From Porphyrobacter sp. (lineage in GTDB: Bacteria > Pseudomonadota > Alphaproteobacteria > Sphingomonadales > Sphingomonadaceae), in the NCBI GenBank assembly GCA_027531395.1, contig JAPZRO010000006.1, positions 1-64,000 on the forward strand: a DNA stretch of 64,000 nucleotides, in the 5' to 3' direction. Below the pieces are notes generated by a model. It made no database searches. It worked only from the letters and a program-made list of their open reading frames with translations, and was not told the origin of the DNA. The position numbers and the translations under genes are program-made. Position 1 is the first letter of the stretch. Each line of letters starts with the position of its first letter. Positions 26,387 to 34,186 of the stretch are shown in pieces.

Positions 26387-28111
26387 ATGGGGGGCAATTC
26401 GGGCAAGCGGCGCAGCGCGCATTCCTATGGCAAGCTCGACCGCGACGGTTTTATCCACCGTTCGTGGATGAAGGCGCAAGGCTATCCCGCCGATGCCTTC
26501 GACGGGCGGCCGGTGATCGGCATCTGCAACACCTGGTCGGAGCTGACACCGTGCAATTCGCATATGCGCGAACTGGCCGATTACGTGAAGCGCGGGGTGT
26601 GGGAAGCGGGCGGGCTGCCGCTCGAATTCCCGGCGATGTCGCTTGGCGAGACCCAGATGCGCCCCACCGCAATGCTGTTCCGCAACCTGCTGGCGATGGA
26701 GGTCGAGGAATCGATCCGCGGCAATCCCATCGACGGGGTGGTGCTGCTGGGCGGGTGCGACAAGACCACGCCGGGCCAGATCATGGGCGCGGCCAGCGTC
26801 GATCTGCCGACAATGGTGATCTCCTCCGGCCCGATGCTCAACGGCAAGTATCGCGGGCGCGACATCGGCTCGGGCACCGACGTGTGGAAGTTCTCCGAAG
26901 CGGTGCGCGCGGGCGCGATGACGCCGGACCAGTTCTTCGCCGCCGAAAGCGGCATGTCGCGCTCGCGCGGCACCTGCAACACGATGGGTTCGGCCTCCAG
27001 CTTCGCCGCGATTTCCGAGGCGCTGGGCGTGGCGCTCAAGTACAACGCCACCATCCCCGCGGTCGATGCCAACCGTCAGGCGATGGCGCACGCGACCGGG
27101 CGGCGGATCGTCGAGCTGGTGCGCGAGGACAAGCGCCTGTCGCACTTCCTGACCCGCGAAGCCTTTGAAAACGCGATCCGCGTCCATGCTGCGATCGGCG
27201 GGTCGACCAATTCGGTCATCCACCTGCTGGCGCTGGCGGGCCGGGTGGGCGTGCCGCTGAGCCTCGACGATTTCGACACGCTCGGCGGTGCGATGCCGCT
27301 GCTCGCCAACATCATGCCCTCGGGCGAATATCTGATGGAAGACCTGCACTATGCCGGCGGGATGTCGGCGCTGATGGCGGCGATGGCGGAGCACCTGCAT
27401 CTCGATGTCGAGACTGTCTCGGGCCAGACTATCGGGCAGCAGATCGCGGGCGCGGAAATCTTCAACCCGGCGGTGATCGCCACACCCGACGCGCCGTTCA
27501 AGCAGGCCTCGGGCATCTGGGTGCTGCGCGGCAATATCGCGCCCGACGGAGCGATCATGAAGCCGAGCGCCGCCTCGCCGCAGCTGCTCTCGCATCGCGG
27601 GCGCGCGGTGGTGTTCGAGACCATCGAGGACTTCAAGGCGCGGGTGGACGATCCGGCGCTGGAGATCGACGCGAGTTCGGTGATGGTGCTCAAGGGCTGC
27701 GGGCCCAAGGGCTATCCCGGGATGCCCGAGGTCGGCAACATGCCGATCCCGCAGAAGCTGCTCGCACAGGGCGTGACCGACATGCTGCGGATTTCCGATG
27801 CGCGCATGAGCGGCACGGCGTTCGGTACGGTGGTGCTGCATGTCTCGCCTGAAACCTCGGTCGGCGGGCCCTTGGGGCTGGTCGAGACCGGGGACGAGAT
27901 CGTGCTCGATGCCGCAGCGCGCACGCTGAACCTGATGGTGTCCGACGCGGAACTCGCCCGCCGCGCGGCGCTGCGTCCGCCCGAGGCCTATGACACCACG
28001 CGCGGCTATGTCGCGCTGCACCGCCGCCACGTGATGCAGGCGCATCTGGGGGCTGACCTCGATTTTCTGGTCGGGTCGAGCGGTGACGAAGTGAAGCGGG
28101 AGAGCCATTGA
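26387..28111 (+). CDS. IlvD/Edd-family sugar-acid dehydratase
   Basis: 574 residues. Three cysteine segments that bind the Fe-S cluster in this family are present: G-I-C-N-T-W-S-E-L-T-P-C-N (about 45-57), G-G-C-D-K-T-T-P-G-Q (about 122-131) and R-G-T-C-N-T-M-G-S-A (about 194-203). The last part carries L-K-G-C-G-P-K-G-Y-P-G-M-P-E and S-D-A-R-M-S-G-T. Length and the C-N-T-W form match aldonate dehydratases (arabinonate, xylonate, galactonate) better than IlvD (about 615 residues). It would remove water from an aldonate to give a 2-keto-3-deoxy acid. The stop overlaps the dehydrogenase start (TGATG), and a lactonase, kinase and aldolase follow, completing the route. The exact sugar cannot be read from sequence. 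Confidence 0.88.
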   Translation: MGGNSGKRRSAHSYGKLDRDGFIHRSWMKAQGYPADAFDGRPVIGICNTWSELTPCNSHMRELADYVKRGVWEAGGLPLEFPAMSLGETQMRPTAMLFRNLLAMEVEESIRGNPIDGVVLLGGCDKTTPGQIMGAASVDLPTMVISSGPMLNGKYRGRDIGSGTDVWKFSEAVRAGAMTPDQFFAAESGMSRSRGTCNTMGSASSFAAISEALGVALKYNATIPAVDANRQAMAHATGRRIVELVREDKRLSHFLTREAFENAIRVHAAIGGSTNSVIHLLALAGRVGVPLSLDDFDTLGGAMPLLANIMPSGEYLMEDLHYAGGMSALMAAMAEHLHLDVETVSGQTIGQQIAGAEIFNPAVIATPDAPFKQASGIWVLRGNIAPDGAIMKPSAASPQLLSHRGRAVVFETIEDFKARVDDPALEIDASSVMVLKGCGPKGYPGMPEVGNMPIPQKLLAQGVTDMLRISDARMSGTAFGTVVLHVSPETSVGGPLGLVETGDEIVLDAAARTLNLMVSDAELARRAALRPPEAYDTTRGYVALHRRHVMQAHLGADLDFLVGSSGDEVKRESH

Positions 28112-28881
28112 TGAAGGCCCATGCCACCTATCCCAGCCTCGCCGGTCGCCGCGTGTTCATCACCGGCGGGGCGAGCGGCATCGGCGCGGCGATGGTCGAG
28201 GCGTTCACCGGACAGGGCGCGGTTGTCGGCCATTGCGATCTGGCGGCGGAGGCGGCCGAGACGCTGGCGGACGCGATCGCGGCAGCAGGCCATGCCCGCC
28301 CGTGGTTCCGCGCGCTCGATGTCATCGACACGCCCGCGCTCCAGCAGGCGATCAGCGATTTCGCGGCGGCGGCCGGCGGGCTCGATGTGCTGGTCAACAA
28401 TGTCGCCAACGACAACCGCCACGATCCGCTGCAAATGGACGAGGCAGGCTGGCGGCGCTGCATGGCGGTCAATCTCGATTGCGCCTTCTTCGCCTCGCAG
28501 CGCGCGGTCGAACTGATGCGCGGCGCGGGGAGCGGCGGGGCGATCATCAACTTCTCCTCGATCACCGCGCTGCTCGGCCCGGCCGAAATGCCGGGCTATG
28601 TCACAGCCAAGGCGGGGCTGCTGGGCCTCACCAAGTCCTTCGCCCGCCGCTACGGGGTCGACGGCATCCGGGTGAACACGATCCTGCCCGGCTGGGTCGT
28701 CACCCAGCGCCAGCTCGATCTGTGGCTGACGCCCGAGGCCGAGGAGGAATGGATGGAACAGGCCTGCCTCAAGCAGCGCATCCAGCCGCGCGATGCGGCG
28801 AACCTGGCGCTGTTCCTCGCCGCCGACGACAGCCGGATGATCACCAACCAGCAGTTCGTGATCGACGCGGGGCGGGTCTAG
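28111..28881 (+). CDS. SDR-family aldose dehydrogenase (XylB-like)
   Basis: 256 residues from ATG 28111. Classical SDR: T-G-G-A-S-G-I-G (about 19-26) for NAD(P), N-N-V-A-N (about 91-95), catalytic S-S-I near 148-150 and Y-V-T-A-K (about 162-166), and the P-G-W-V-x-T-x-R-Q lid. The opening Y-P-S-L-A-G-R-R-V and the phrase N-D-N-R-H-D closely resemble Caulobacter XylB (xylose dehydrogenase) and related galactose/arabinose dehydrogenases. It would oxidise an aldose to its lactone, the substrate of the SMP-30 lactonase encoded 0.7 kb on. It is coupled to the dehydratase by a one-base overlap and converges on the aldolase gene with a four-base overlap. Confidence 0.85.
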   Translation: MKAHATYPSLAGRRVFITGGASGIGAAMVEAFTGQGAVVGHCDLAAEAAETLADAIAAAGHARPWFRALDVIDTPALQQAISDFAAAAGGLDVLVNNVANDNRHDPLQMDEAGWRRCMAVNLDCAFFASQRAVELMRGAGSGGAIINFSSITALLGPAEMPGYVTAKAGLLGLTKSFARRYGVDGIRVNTILPGWVVTQRQLDLWLTPEAEEEWMEQACLKQRIQPRDAANLALFLAADDSRMITNQQFVIDAGRV

Positions 28882-29504
28882 ACAGCGCGTGCGGCCTTGA
28901 AGGCAGCGACGATAGCGTGCGCATCGGCGGCGATCTCGGCGAGCGGCTTGCCCGGTTTGAACAGCGATCCCCCGATCCCGAACCCGGCCGCGCCTGCGGC
29001 GAGATAATCGCCCATATTGGCCGCGCTGATGCCGCCCACGGCAAAGAGCGGCACCTGCGGCGGCAGCACCGCGCGCACGGCCTTGATGACGGCCGGGCTC
29101 GCGGCTTCGGCGGGGAACAGCTTCAGCCCGCTCGCGCCCGCCTCGATCGCGGCGAACATCTCGGTCGGCGTGAACACGCCGGGCAAGCTGACCATGCCCA
29201 GCGCGGCAGTGCGGCGGATCACGGCAGGGTTGCCATTGGGCGAGACCACCAGCCCCGCGCCGATCGCGGCGAGCGCGTCGACCTCGGCCTCGGCCAGCAC
29301 CGTGCCCGCTCCCACGAGCGCGCGGGGACCGAGTGCCTCGACCAGAGCGGCGATGCTGGCGAGCGGATCGGGCGAATTGAGCGGCACCTCGATGATGTCG
29401 AACCCGGCCTCGAGCAAGACCTCACCCACCGCCACCGCACGCTCGGGCTCCAGCCCGCGCAGGATCGCCACCAGCGGCAGCCTGCCTTCGGTTGTGTGCG
29501 TCAT
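28878..29504 (-). CDS. dgoA: 2-dehydro-3-deoxy-6-phosphogalactonate aldolase
   Basis: 208 residues from ATG 29504. KDPG-type class I aldolase: F-D-I-I-E-V-P-L-N-S-P-D-P near residue 35 with the catalytic Glu, and G-L-K-L-F-P-A-E near 125 with the Schiff-base Lys. The E-V-P-L-N-S-P wording is that of DgoA (6-phosphogalactonate) rather than Eda, which has E-V-T-L-R-T. It would split the phosphorylated 2-keto-3-deoxy acid to pyruvate and glyceraldehyde-3-phosphate, the last step of the pathway encoded by its neighbours. It is the only gene of the set on the minus strand and is divergent from the lactonase across a 72-base control region. Confidence 0.85.
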   Translation of the reverse strand: MTHTTEGRLPLVAILRGLEPERAVAVGEVLLEAGFDIIEVPLNSPDPLASIAALVEALGPRALVGAGTVLAEAEVDALAAIGAGLVVSPNGNPAVIRRTAALGMVSLPGVFTPTEMFAAIEAGASGLKLFPAEAASPAVIKAVRAVLPPQVPLFAVGGISAANMGDYLAAGAAGFGIGGSLFKPGKPLAEIAADAHAIVAAFKAARAV

Positions 29505-29539
29505 GTGCTGCCCCGCCTTGCGCCGTTCAATGCACAAGC

Positions 29540-29568
29540 TGTTGCCTAATCATCGCGCTAACGCAACA
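29540..29568. promoter_or_regulatory. Candidate operator between aldolase and lactonase genes
   Basis: Arms TGTTGC (29540-29545) and GCAACA (29563-29568) are perfectly complementary with a 17-base spacer, within the 72-base divergent promoter region of the aldolase and the lactonase-kinase unit. Position suits co-regulation of both directions by one repressor. The arms are short, so chance is possible, and no regulator gene for this cluster is present nearby. Confidence 0.3.
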
Positions 29569-29576
29569 AGGGCGAC

Positions 29577-30473
29577 ATGACGGCGGAGGCGACGACAATC
29601 GAACTGGTGACGAGCATCCCGGCGCAGTGCGTGCTGGGTGAGGGGCCTGTGTGGGATCACCGCGCCTCGTGCCTGTGGTTCACCGATATCGAGGCGGCGC
29701 AATTGCTGCGGCTCGACTGGCCCTCGGGCACGCTGACCCGCTTCGACCTGCCCGAGCGGCTCGGCTCGCTCGGGCTGACCGCCGATCCGGCGCAGCTGGT
29801 GTGCGCCTTTGCCAGCGGCTTTGCGCTTTATGCCCCAGCGACGGGGGCGTGCGAGTGGCTGCAAAAGACCGAGCCTCACTATCGCGGGGTGCGCATGAAT
29901 GACGGGCGCATCGACCGGCAGGGCCGCTTCTGGGCGGGTAGCATGGTCGAGGACCGCAAGCTCGCCCCGCCCGAGAAAGCCTCGCTCTATCGGCTCGATG
30001 GCACCGCCGCGACGGCGCTGCGCAGCGGGATCGCGATCAGCAACGCGATCGCCTTCGCGCCCGATGGCACCGCGCTCTACTTCACCGACACGCTGACGCA
30101 GGTGATCGAGCGCTATCCGCTCGATCCGGCGAGCGGCGCGCTGGGTCAGCCTGCGGTCTTCGCGCGGCTCACCGGCGAGGCCTACCCCGACGGCGCGGAT
30201 GTCGATGCGGCGGGGCGCTTGTGGAACGCCGAGTGGGGCAGCGGGCGGGTGACGGCCTACAACCCCGACGGCAGCCGCTTTGCCCAGATCGACCTGCCGG
30301 TCTCGCAGGTCAGCTGCGTGACCTTTGGCGGGGCGGACTGCGGGTTGCTGTTCGTCACCACCGCGCGCACCGGCCTGTCGGACGAAGCACTGGCGCAGGA
30401 GCCGCAGGCGGGCGATCTGTTTATCTATCGCACCGGCATTGCAGGCCTGCCCGCGCCGGTCTGGCGCGGCTGA
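29577..30473 (+). CDS. SMP-30/gluconolactonase-family sugar lactonase
   Basis: 298 residues, cytoplasmic. Six-bladed propeller of the SMP-30 type: the metal ligand Glu in G-E-G-P-V-W-D (about 22-28), R-M-N-D-G-R-I-D-R-Q-G-R-F-W-A-G (about 105-120; Asn ligand), I-A-I-S-N-A-I-A-F-A-P-D-G (about 150) and Y-P-D-G-A-D-V-D (about 202-209; Asp ligand). It hydrolyses aldonolactones produced by the dehydrogenase to aldonates for the dehydratase. Eleven bases separate it from the kinase gene. Substrate range within the family is broad, so it adds support to the pathway but not to a particular sugar. Confidence 0.87.
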   Translation: MTAEATTIELVTSIPAQCVLGEGPVWDHRASCLWFTDIEAAQLLRLDWPSGTLTRFDLPERLGSLGLTADPAQLVCAFASGFALYAPATGACEWLQKTEPHYRGVRMNDGRIDRQGRFWAGSMVEDRKLAPPEKASLYRLDGTAATALRSGIAISNAIAFAPDGTALYFTDTLTQVIERYPLDPASGALGQPAVFARLTGEAYPDGADVDAAGRLWNAEWGSGRVTAYNPDGSRFAQIDLPVSQVSCVTFGGADCGLLFVTTARTGLSDEALAQEPQAGDLFIYRTGIAGLPAPVWRG

Positions 30474-30484
30474 GGGGAGAGGCA

Positions 30485-31495
30485 ATGGCGGGACGGATTG
30501 TCAGCTTTGGCGAGGTGCTGCTGCGGCTCGCCGCGCCGCCGGGCGAGGTGCTGTTCCAGCAGCCGCAACTGGCGCCGAGCTTCTGCGGGGCCGAGGCCAA
30601 TGTCGCCGCCGCGCTGGCGGGCTTCGGCCACGATGCGCGGCTGGTGACCGCGCTGCCGGACAATCCTCTGGGCGAAGGCGCGCGGGCCGCCCTGCGCGGC
30701 ATGGGCGTGACGCTCGCCGCCGAGGCGGTGGCGGGCAGCCGGCTGGGGCTCTATTTCCTCCAGCCCGGTGCGATGCGCCGCCCGGCCACTGTGACCTATG
30801 ACCGCGCGGGATCGGCCTTCGCGAACTTCGATCCGGCGCGCTATGATTGGCCCGCGCTCCTCGAAGGAGCAGACTGGCTGGTGGTCGGCGGGATCACCGC
30901 CGCGCTCGGCGACAAGGCGCTGGCGGCGCTGCGCGATGCGATGGCCGCGGCGCAGGCGGCAGGCGTGAAGATCGCCTTCGATACCAATTACCGCCCGAGC
31001 CTGTGGCAGGGGCGTGAGGGTCAAGCGGCGGAGATCCTGCGCGAGCTGTCGTACGAGGCCGATCTGGTGTTCGCGGGCCGGCGTGCGGCGGCGATGATGG
31101 CGGGCGGGGACTTCAGCGCGGGCGATCCCGACGCGGGCTTCCATGCCGCGGCTGAGGCGCTCTTCGCGCTCTCGCCGCGCATCCGCCATGTCGCCGCCAC
31201 CCGCCGCATCGTGCATTCGAGCGACCGGCAGGACCTCACCGGGCTGCTCGCGGACCGCGAGGGGCTGTCGGTCAGCCGCACCATCGCGCTGGAGAATATC
31301 GTCGACCGGGTCGGCACCGGCGATGCCTTTGGCGCAGGCGTGGTGCATGGGCTGGTCACCGGCATGGAGCGCGATGCGACCATCGCCTTTGCCGCATCCT
31401 GCGCCGAATGGGCGCATTCGGTGGCGGGCGATTTCCTGCGCGCCTCGGTGGCCGATATCGCCGCGCTAGGAGGCGGGGGCGACGTCCGGCGCTGA
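30485..31495 (+). CDS. PfkB-family 2-keto-3-deoxy sugar-acid kinase
   Basis: 336 residues from ATG 30485 with GGGGAGAGG before it. The PfkB/ribokinase signs are G-E-V-L-L-R-L at the start, a substrate region F-C-G-A-E-A-N-V-A-A-A-L-A (about 32-44), F-D-T-N-Y-R-P-S-L-W (about 164-173), and the C-terminal D-R-V-G-T-G-D-A-F-G-A-G (about 275-286) holding the catalytic Asp and anion hole. The F-x-G-A-E-x-N-V and N-Y-R-P-x-L-W motifs are those of 2-keto-3-deoxygluconate/galactonate kinases. It phosphorylates the dehydratase product for the DgoA-type aldolase. Its end overlaps the convergent cytochrome gene by 30 bases. Confidence 0.87.
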   Translation: MAGRIVSFGEVLLRLAAPPGEVLFQQPQLAPSFCGAEANVAAALAGFGHDARLVTALPDNPLGEGARAALRGMGVTLAAEAVAGSRLGLYFLQPGAMRRPATVTYDRAGSAFANFDPARYDWPALLEGADWLVVGGITAALGDKALAALRDAMAAAQAAGVKIAFDTNYRPSLWQGREGQAAEILRELSYEADLVFAGRRAAAMMAGGDFSAGDPDAGFHAAAEALFALSPRIRHVAATRRIVHSSDRQDLTGLLADREGLSVSRTIALENIVDRVGTGDAFGAGVVHGLVTGMERDATIAFAASCAEWAHSVAGDFLRASVADIAALGGGGDVRR

Positions 31496-31810
31496 ACGGG
31501 CGGCCTGCGCGGCCATCAGGTAATCGACAATCTCCGGCACCGCGGCCTGATCGATCGGGGCCATGTAGACCTCGGCCATCTTGCCGACGATGCTTTCCCA
31601 TTTCTTGCGCGGGATCTCAGGCTGCTGGAGCATCATCGAGGGCGAATGGCAGGCGGTGCAATTGGCGATCACCGCCTCGCGCCCCGGCAGATCGGGCAGC
31701 TGAGCCGGATCGTCGGGCAGGGTGATCGCGGCATCGGCAAAGGTCACTTGCGGAGCGCGATCGCACCCGGCGAGCAGCAGCAGCGCGAGCAGGGCAGGGG
31801 CGCGCTTCAT
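31466..31810 (-). CDS. sorB: Mono-haem cytochrome c lipoprotein, electron acceptor of the sulfite dehydrogenase
   Basis: 114 residues from ATG 31810. The first 16 residues ([16 protein letters not shown]) form a lipoprotein signal with lipobox L-A-G-C. One haem site C-T-A-C-H lies at about 52-56, and M-A-E-V-Y-M-A-P near 80-87 offers the methionine ligand. The gene overlaps the sorA-like stop by four bases, the arrangement of SorAB sulfite:cytochrome c oxidoreductases, where SorB takes electrons from the molybdenum subunit and passes them to the respiratory chain. It ends the minus-strand operon. Confidence 0.82.
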   Translation of the reverse strand: MKRAPALLALLLLAGCDRAPQVTFADAAITLPDDPAQLPDLPGREAVIANCTACHSPSMMLQQPEIPRKKWESIVGKMAEVYMAPIDQAAVPEIVDYLMAAQAARSAPDVAPAS

Positions 31811-33003
31811 TTCGCCCTCAGGGTGATGCGCTCGATCACGTTGCGGGCATAGCCCGAGGGGTTCCAGGCGAGCTGGTCCGGTTGCACCGCGCCGGTCACG
31901 TTCTTCGCTCGCACGCCGATATCCGCCAGATCGCCGGAGACCTGCGGCAGCGTCACCGACCAGCGGCGGAAGGCGTAGGGGCCTTCGTCGGGGCCGAGAG
32001 TGCAGGGGACTTCCCACCCGTCACCCACCAGATCGACCCGTTCGAGCGCCGCGTCGCCGCCCATCGCAATGCCTTCCAGCACCAGCGGCTTGCCCTTCGC
32101 CACCACGCCGCCGTCGGCATGGCTGGTGATGAAGGCGCGCGGGGGCATGGTGGTGATCGGGACGGTGGGGAAGTCCTTGTCCTCGGGCGTCACCGGCCCG
32201 GTCGGCACGCGGTAGGTCTTGGCGACGTAGTAGCTGTCATCCTCGCCGCGCAACACCTCGATGGTCGAGAGCATCTTGACCCAATAGGTCGAGAACCACC
32301 CCGGCACCACGATCCGCAAGGGGAAGCCGTGGAGGATAGAGAGCGGCTCATCGTTCATGCCCCAGGCGACCAGAACATCGTCGCGCATCGCGATATTCAT
32401 TGGAATCGACTTGATGAACTGCGGCGCGCCATCCACCAGCGGCACGTCGAGCCCGGCAAAGCGCACCCGGGTCGCCCCCGCCGCCACGCCCGCCTTGGCG
32501 AGCACGTCCTTCAGCCGCACGCCGGTCCACTTGGCACAGCCCATCGCGCCGTTGCCCCACTGGGTGCCGGTGACGCGCGGCTGCGACAGGCCGCGCCCGT
32601 TGCCCGCGCACTGGTTGATCGCCACGACCGAGACATGCTCGCCCGCTGCGGCAATCTCGTCCAGCGTCAGCGAGACGGCCTGCTTCACCGCACCGCCCAC
32701 CGCCACGCGGTGCTCGCCCGCCTTGACGCTGGTCGGCATCGGCCAGTTCCAGCGCACGAAGAACCGATCGTTGGGGGTGATGACCCCTTCGCGAAACACG
32801 CTCATCGGGGTTTCGAGCACCGGGGCATTGACGCGCTGGACGATCATTTCGCCCTTGCCCGGAAAGGTCGGGGTGGTGGGGCGCAGGCTCGGCCCGCCGG
32901 GCAGGCCCAGATCGACCAGTTTCTGACCCAGCACCGGCGCGGCCAGCGCCGTGGTGCCGACCCCGGCAATCAGCGCGCGGCGGGTGAGGCGGCCCTCGCT
33001 CAC
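31807..33003 (-). CDS. sorA: Molybdenum sulfite dehydrogenase catalytic subunit (SorA-like)
   Basis: 398 residues from GTG 33003, whose GTGA overlaps the upstream stop. The N-terminus has twin arginine (R-L-T-R-R-A-L-I-A-G) and a hydrophobic stretch ending A-A-P-V-L-G, consistent with Tat export of a cofactor-loaded enzyme. The sulfite-oxidase fold is clear: V-A-I-N-Q-C-A-G-N-G-R (about 148-158; Cys ligates molybdenum), W-G-N-G-A-M-G-C-A-K-W-T-G-V, H-G-F-P-L-R-I-V-V-P-G-W (molybdopterin site) and a C-terminal dimerisation domain. It oxidises sulfite to sulfate in the periplasm, handing electrons to the adjacent cytochrome. In this locus it would detoxify sulfite released from sulfoquinovose. 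Confidence 0.88.
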   Translation of the reverse strand: MSEGRLTRRALIAGVGTTALAAPVLGQKLVDLGLPGGPSLRPTTPTFPGKGEMIVQRVNAPVLETPMSVFREGVITPNDRFFVRWNWPMPTSVKAGEHRVAVGGAVKQAVSLTLDEIAAAGEHVSVVAINQCAGNGRGLSQPRVTGTQWGNGAMGCAKWTGVRLKDVLAKAGVAAGATRVRFAGLDVPLVDGAPQFIKSIPMNIAMRDDVLVAWGMNDEPLSILHGFPLRIVVPGWFSTYWVKMLSTIEVLRGEDDSYYVAKTYRVPTGPVTPEDKDFPTVPITTMPPRAFITSHADGGVVAKGKPLVLEGIAMGGDAALERVDLVGDGWEVPCTLGPDEGPYAFRRWSVTLPQVSGDLADIGVRAKNVTGAVQPDQLAWNPSGYARNVIERITLRAK

Positions 33004-33617
33004 GCCGTGGCTCCCTCCAGCCGGTCGATCAACGCGCCGATCTCGGCGACCGCCAGGCTGTGTGCTGCGATCAGATCGCCGATATCGTCGATCCGCGCCA
33101 TCTCGCCATCGTCGCGCATGATCGAGCAGATCACCGCCGCATCGCCAGCACCTGCCAGCCGCGCCAGATCGATCGAGGCCTCGCAGGCCGAAGGGCGGGC
33201 CAGCACGCCGCGCTCCTGCGCGATCAGCGGGAAGACATGGCCGGGCGAATGGATATCCGCCGCGCTCGCCCCCTCGGCAATCGCGACCCTGACGGTGTGC
33301 GCCCGGTCGGCGGCGGAAATGCCCGTGGAGACGCCGCTCGCCGCCTCGATCGAGCGGGCAAAGGGCCGTCCGGTCTGGCGCTCGGTGCCGGGGTTGACGA
33401 GGCTGAGGCCAAGCTGCGCGGCGCGCTCGGGCGTCACCGCAAGGCAGATGAGGCCGCGCCCGTGTGTCGCCATGAAGTTGATCGCCTCGGGCGTCACCGC
33501 GCTGGCGGCGATCATGAAGTCGATATCGCCGCCGCGCAGCCGGTCACCGGCGATGACGATGATCCGCCCCGCCGCGACCGCGGCCAGCGCCGCATCGAGA
33601 TCCGTGCCCCCGCTCAC
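33000..33617 (-). CDS. RibB-like (DHBP synthase fold) protein lacking metal ligands
   Basis: 205 residues from GTG 33617 (GTGA overlap with the reductase stop). Along its whole length it matches 3,4-dihydroxy-2-butanone-4-phosphate synthase: G-V-S-T-G-I-S-A-A-D-R, S-P-G-H-V-F-P-L and D-D-G-E-M-A-R are all kept. But the acidic catalytic loop, D-E-D-R-E-N-E-G-D in E. coli RibB, reads A-G-D-R-L-R-G-G-D here, and the H-T-E-A site reads A-C-E-A. The Glu and His that bind magnesium are thus both missing, so normal riboflavin-pathway chemistry is doubtful. Either it binds a related sugar phosphate without that reaction, or it catalyses something new. It sits inside the sulfite/flavin operon, coupled on both sides. 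Confidence 0.75.
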   Translation of the reverse strand: MSGGTDLDAALAAVAAGRIIVIAGDRLRGGDIDFMIAASAVTPEAINFMATHGRGLICLAVTPERAAQLGLSLVNPGTERQTGRPFARSIEAASGVSTGISAADRAHTVRVAIAEGASAADIHSPGHVFPLIAQERGVLARPSACEASIDLARLAGAGDAAVICSIMRDDGEMARIDDIGDLIAAHSLAVAEIGALIDRLEGATA

Positions 33618-34186
33618 GCCAAGTCCCTTCCCGCCGCAAAGCTCTTGGCGCCCAGCACCACCTGCCGGCCGACCAGTTCGAGCTGCCCGCGCGCGCGCTC
33701 GTCGAGGCATTCGCCATCGGGCGAGAACAGGCCGCGATAGGTGCGGATCGTCGCGCCCATCGGGGTCGGCCAGCCGCGCAGCGCATGGGTGATCGCGCGC
33801 ATCGTCAGCAGCGTCGACATCGACGCCTGATCGCCGAAGGCGGTGGCGATGAGGCCGACCGCGCGGCCATCGAGATAGGGCCGCTCATCGCGCGCAAGGT
33901 CTTCAAGGTAATCGAGCGCGTTCTTCACCACGCCCGAAATCGTGCCGTGATAGCCGGGCGCGGCGATCAGCAGCCCGTCCGCCTCGCGCACCGCCGCGAC
34001 CATCTCCGCGCCTTGCGAGGCATCGTGCAGCGGCCCGAGATAGTGGGGCAGGGCGGTGAGATATTCGCCGCCGAACACCGTCACCTCGGCCCCTTCGCCC
34101 GCAGCGATGCCGGCGGCAAGGCGCAGCGCCTGCTCGGTCGAGGAGCCGGGATTGACCGTGCCGCCAAGGGCTACGATTCGGGTCAT
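33614..34186 (-). CDS. NAD(P)H-dependent FMN reductase (SsuE-like)
   Basis: 190 residues from ATG 34186. Flavodoxin-like FMN reductase: I-V-A-L-G-G-T-V-N-P-G-S-S-T (about 4-17) forms the phosphate loop, and A-D-G-L-L-I-A-A-P-G-Y-H-G-T-I-S-G-V-V-K (about 70-90) is the FMN contact typical of SsuE/ArsH-type proteins. Such enzymes supply reduced FMN to two-component monooxygenases. The SsuD-like monooxygenase at 44609 needs this and no other flavin reductase lies in the window, so this is the likely partner. The Agrobacterium partner SmoA belongs to a different (split-barrel) family as I recall, which would make this a non-orthologous replacement. Start overlaps the glpD stop by four bases. Confidence 0.82.
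   Translation of the reverse strand: MTRIVALGGTVNPGSSTEQALRLAAGIAAGEGAEVTVFGGEYLTALPHYLGPLHDASQGAEMVAAVREADGLLIAAPGYHGTISGVVKNALDYLEDLARDERPYLDGRAVGLIATAFGDQASMSTLLTMRAITHALRGWPTPMGATIRTYRGLFSPDGECLDERARGQLELVGRQVVLGAKSFAAGRDLA

Noticed and set aside
26387..31495. Reading the dehydrogenase, lactonase, dehydratase and aldolase set as a sulfo-Entner-Doudoroff pathway acting directly on sulfoquinovose
   Set aside because: The set includes a 2-keto-3-deoxy sugar-acid kinase and a DgoA-type phospho-sugar aldolase; a C6 sulfonate leaves no place for phosphorylation. The desulfonating genes at 40.7-45.7 kb explain SQ use better.
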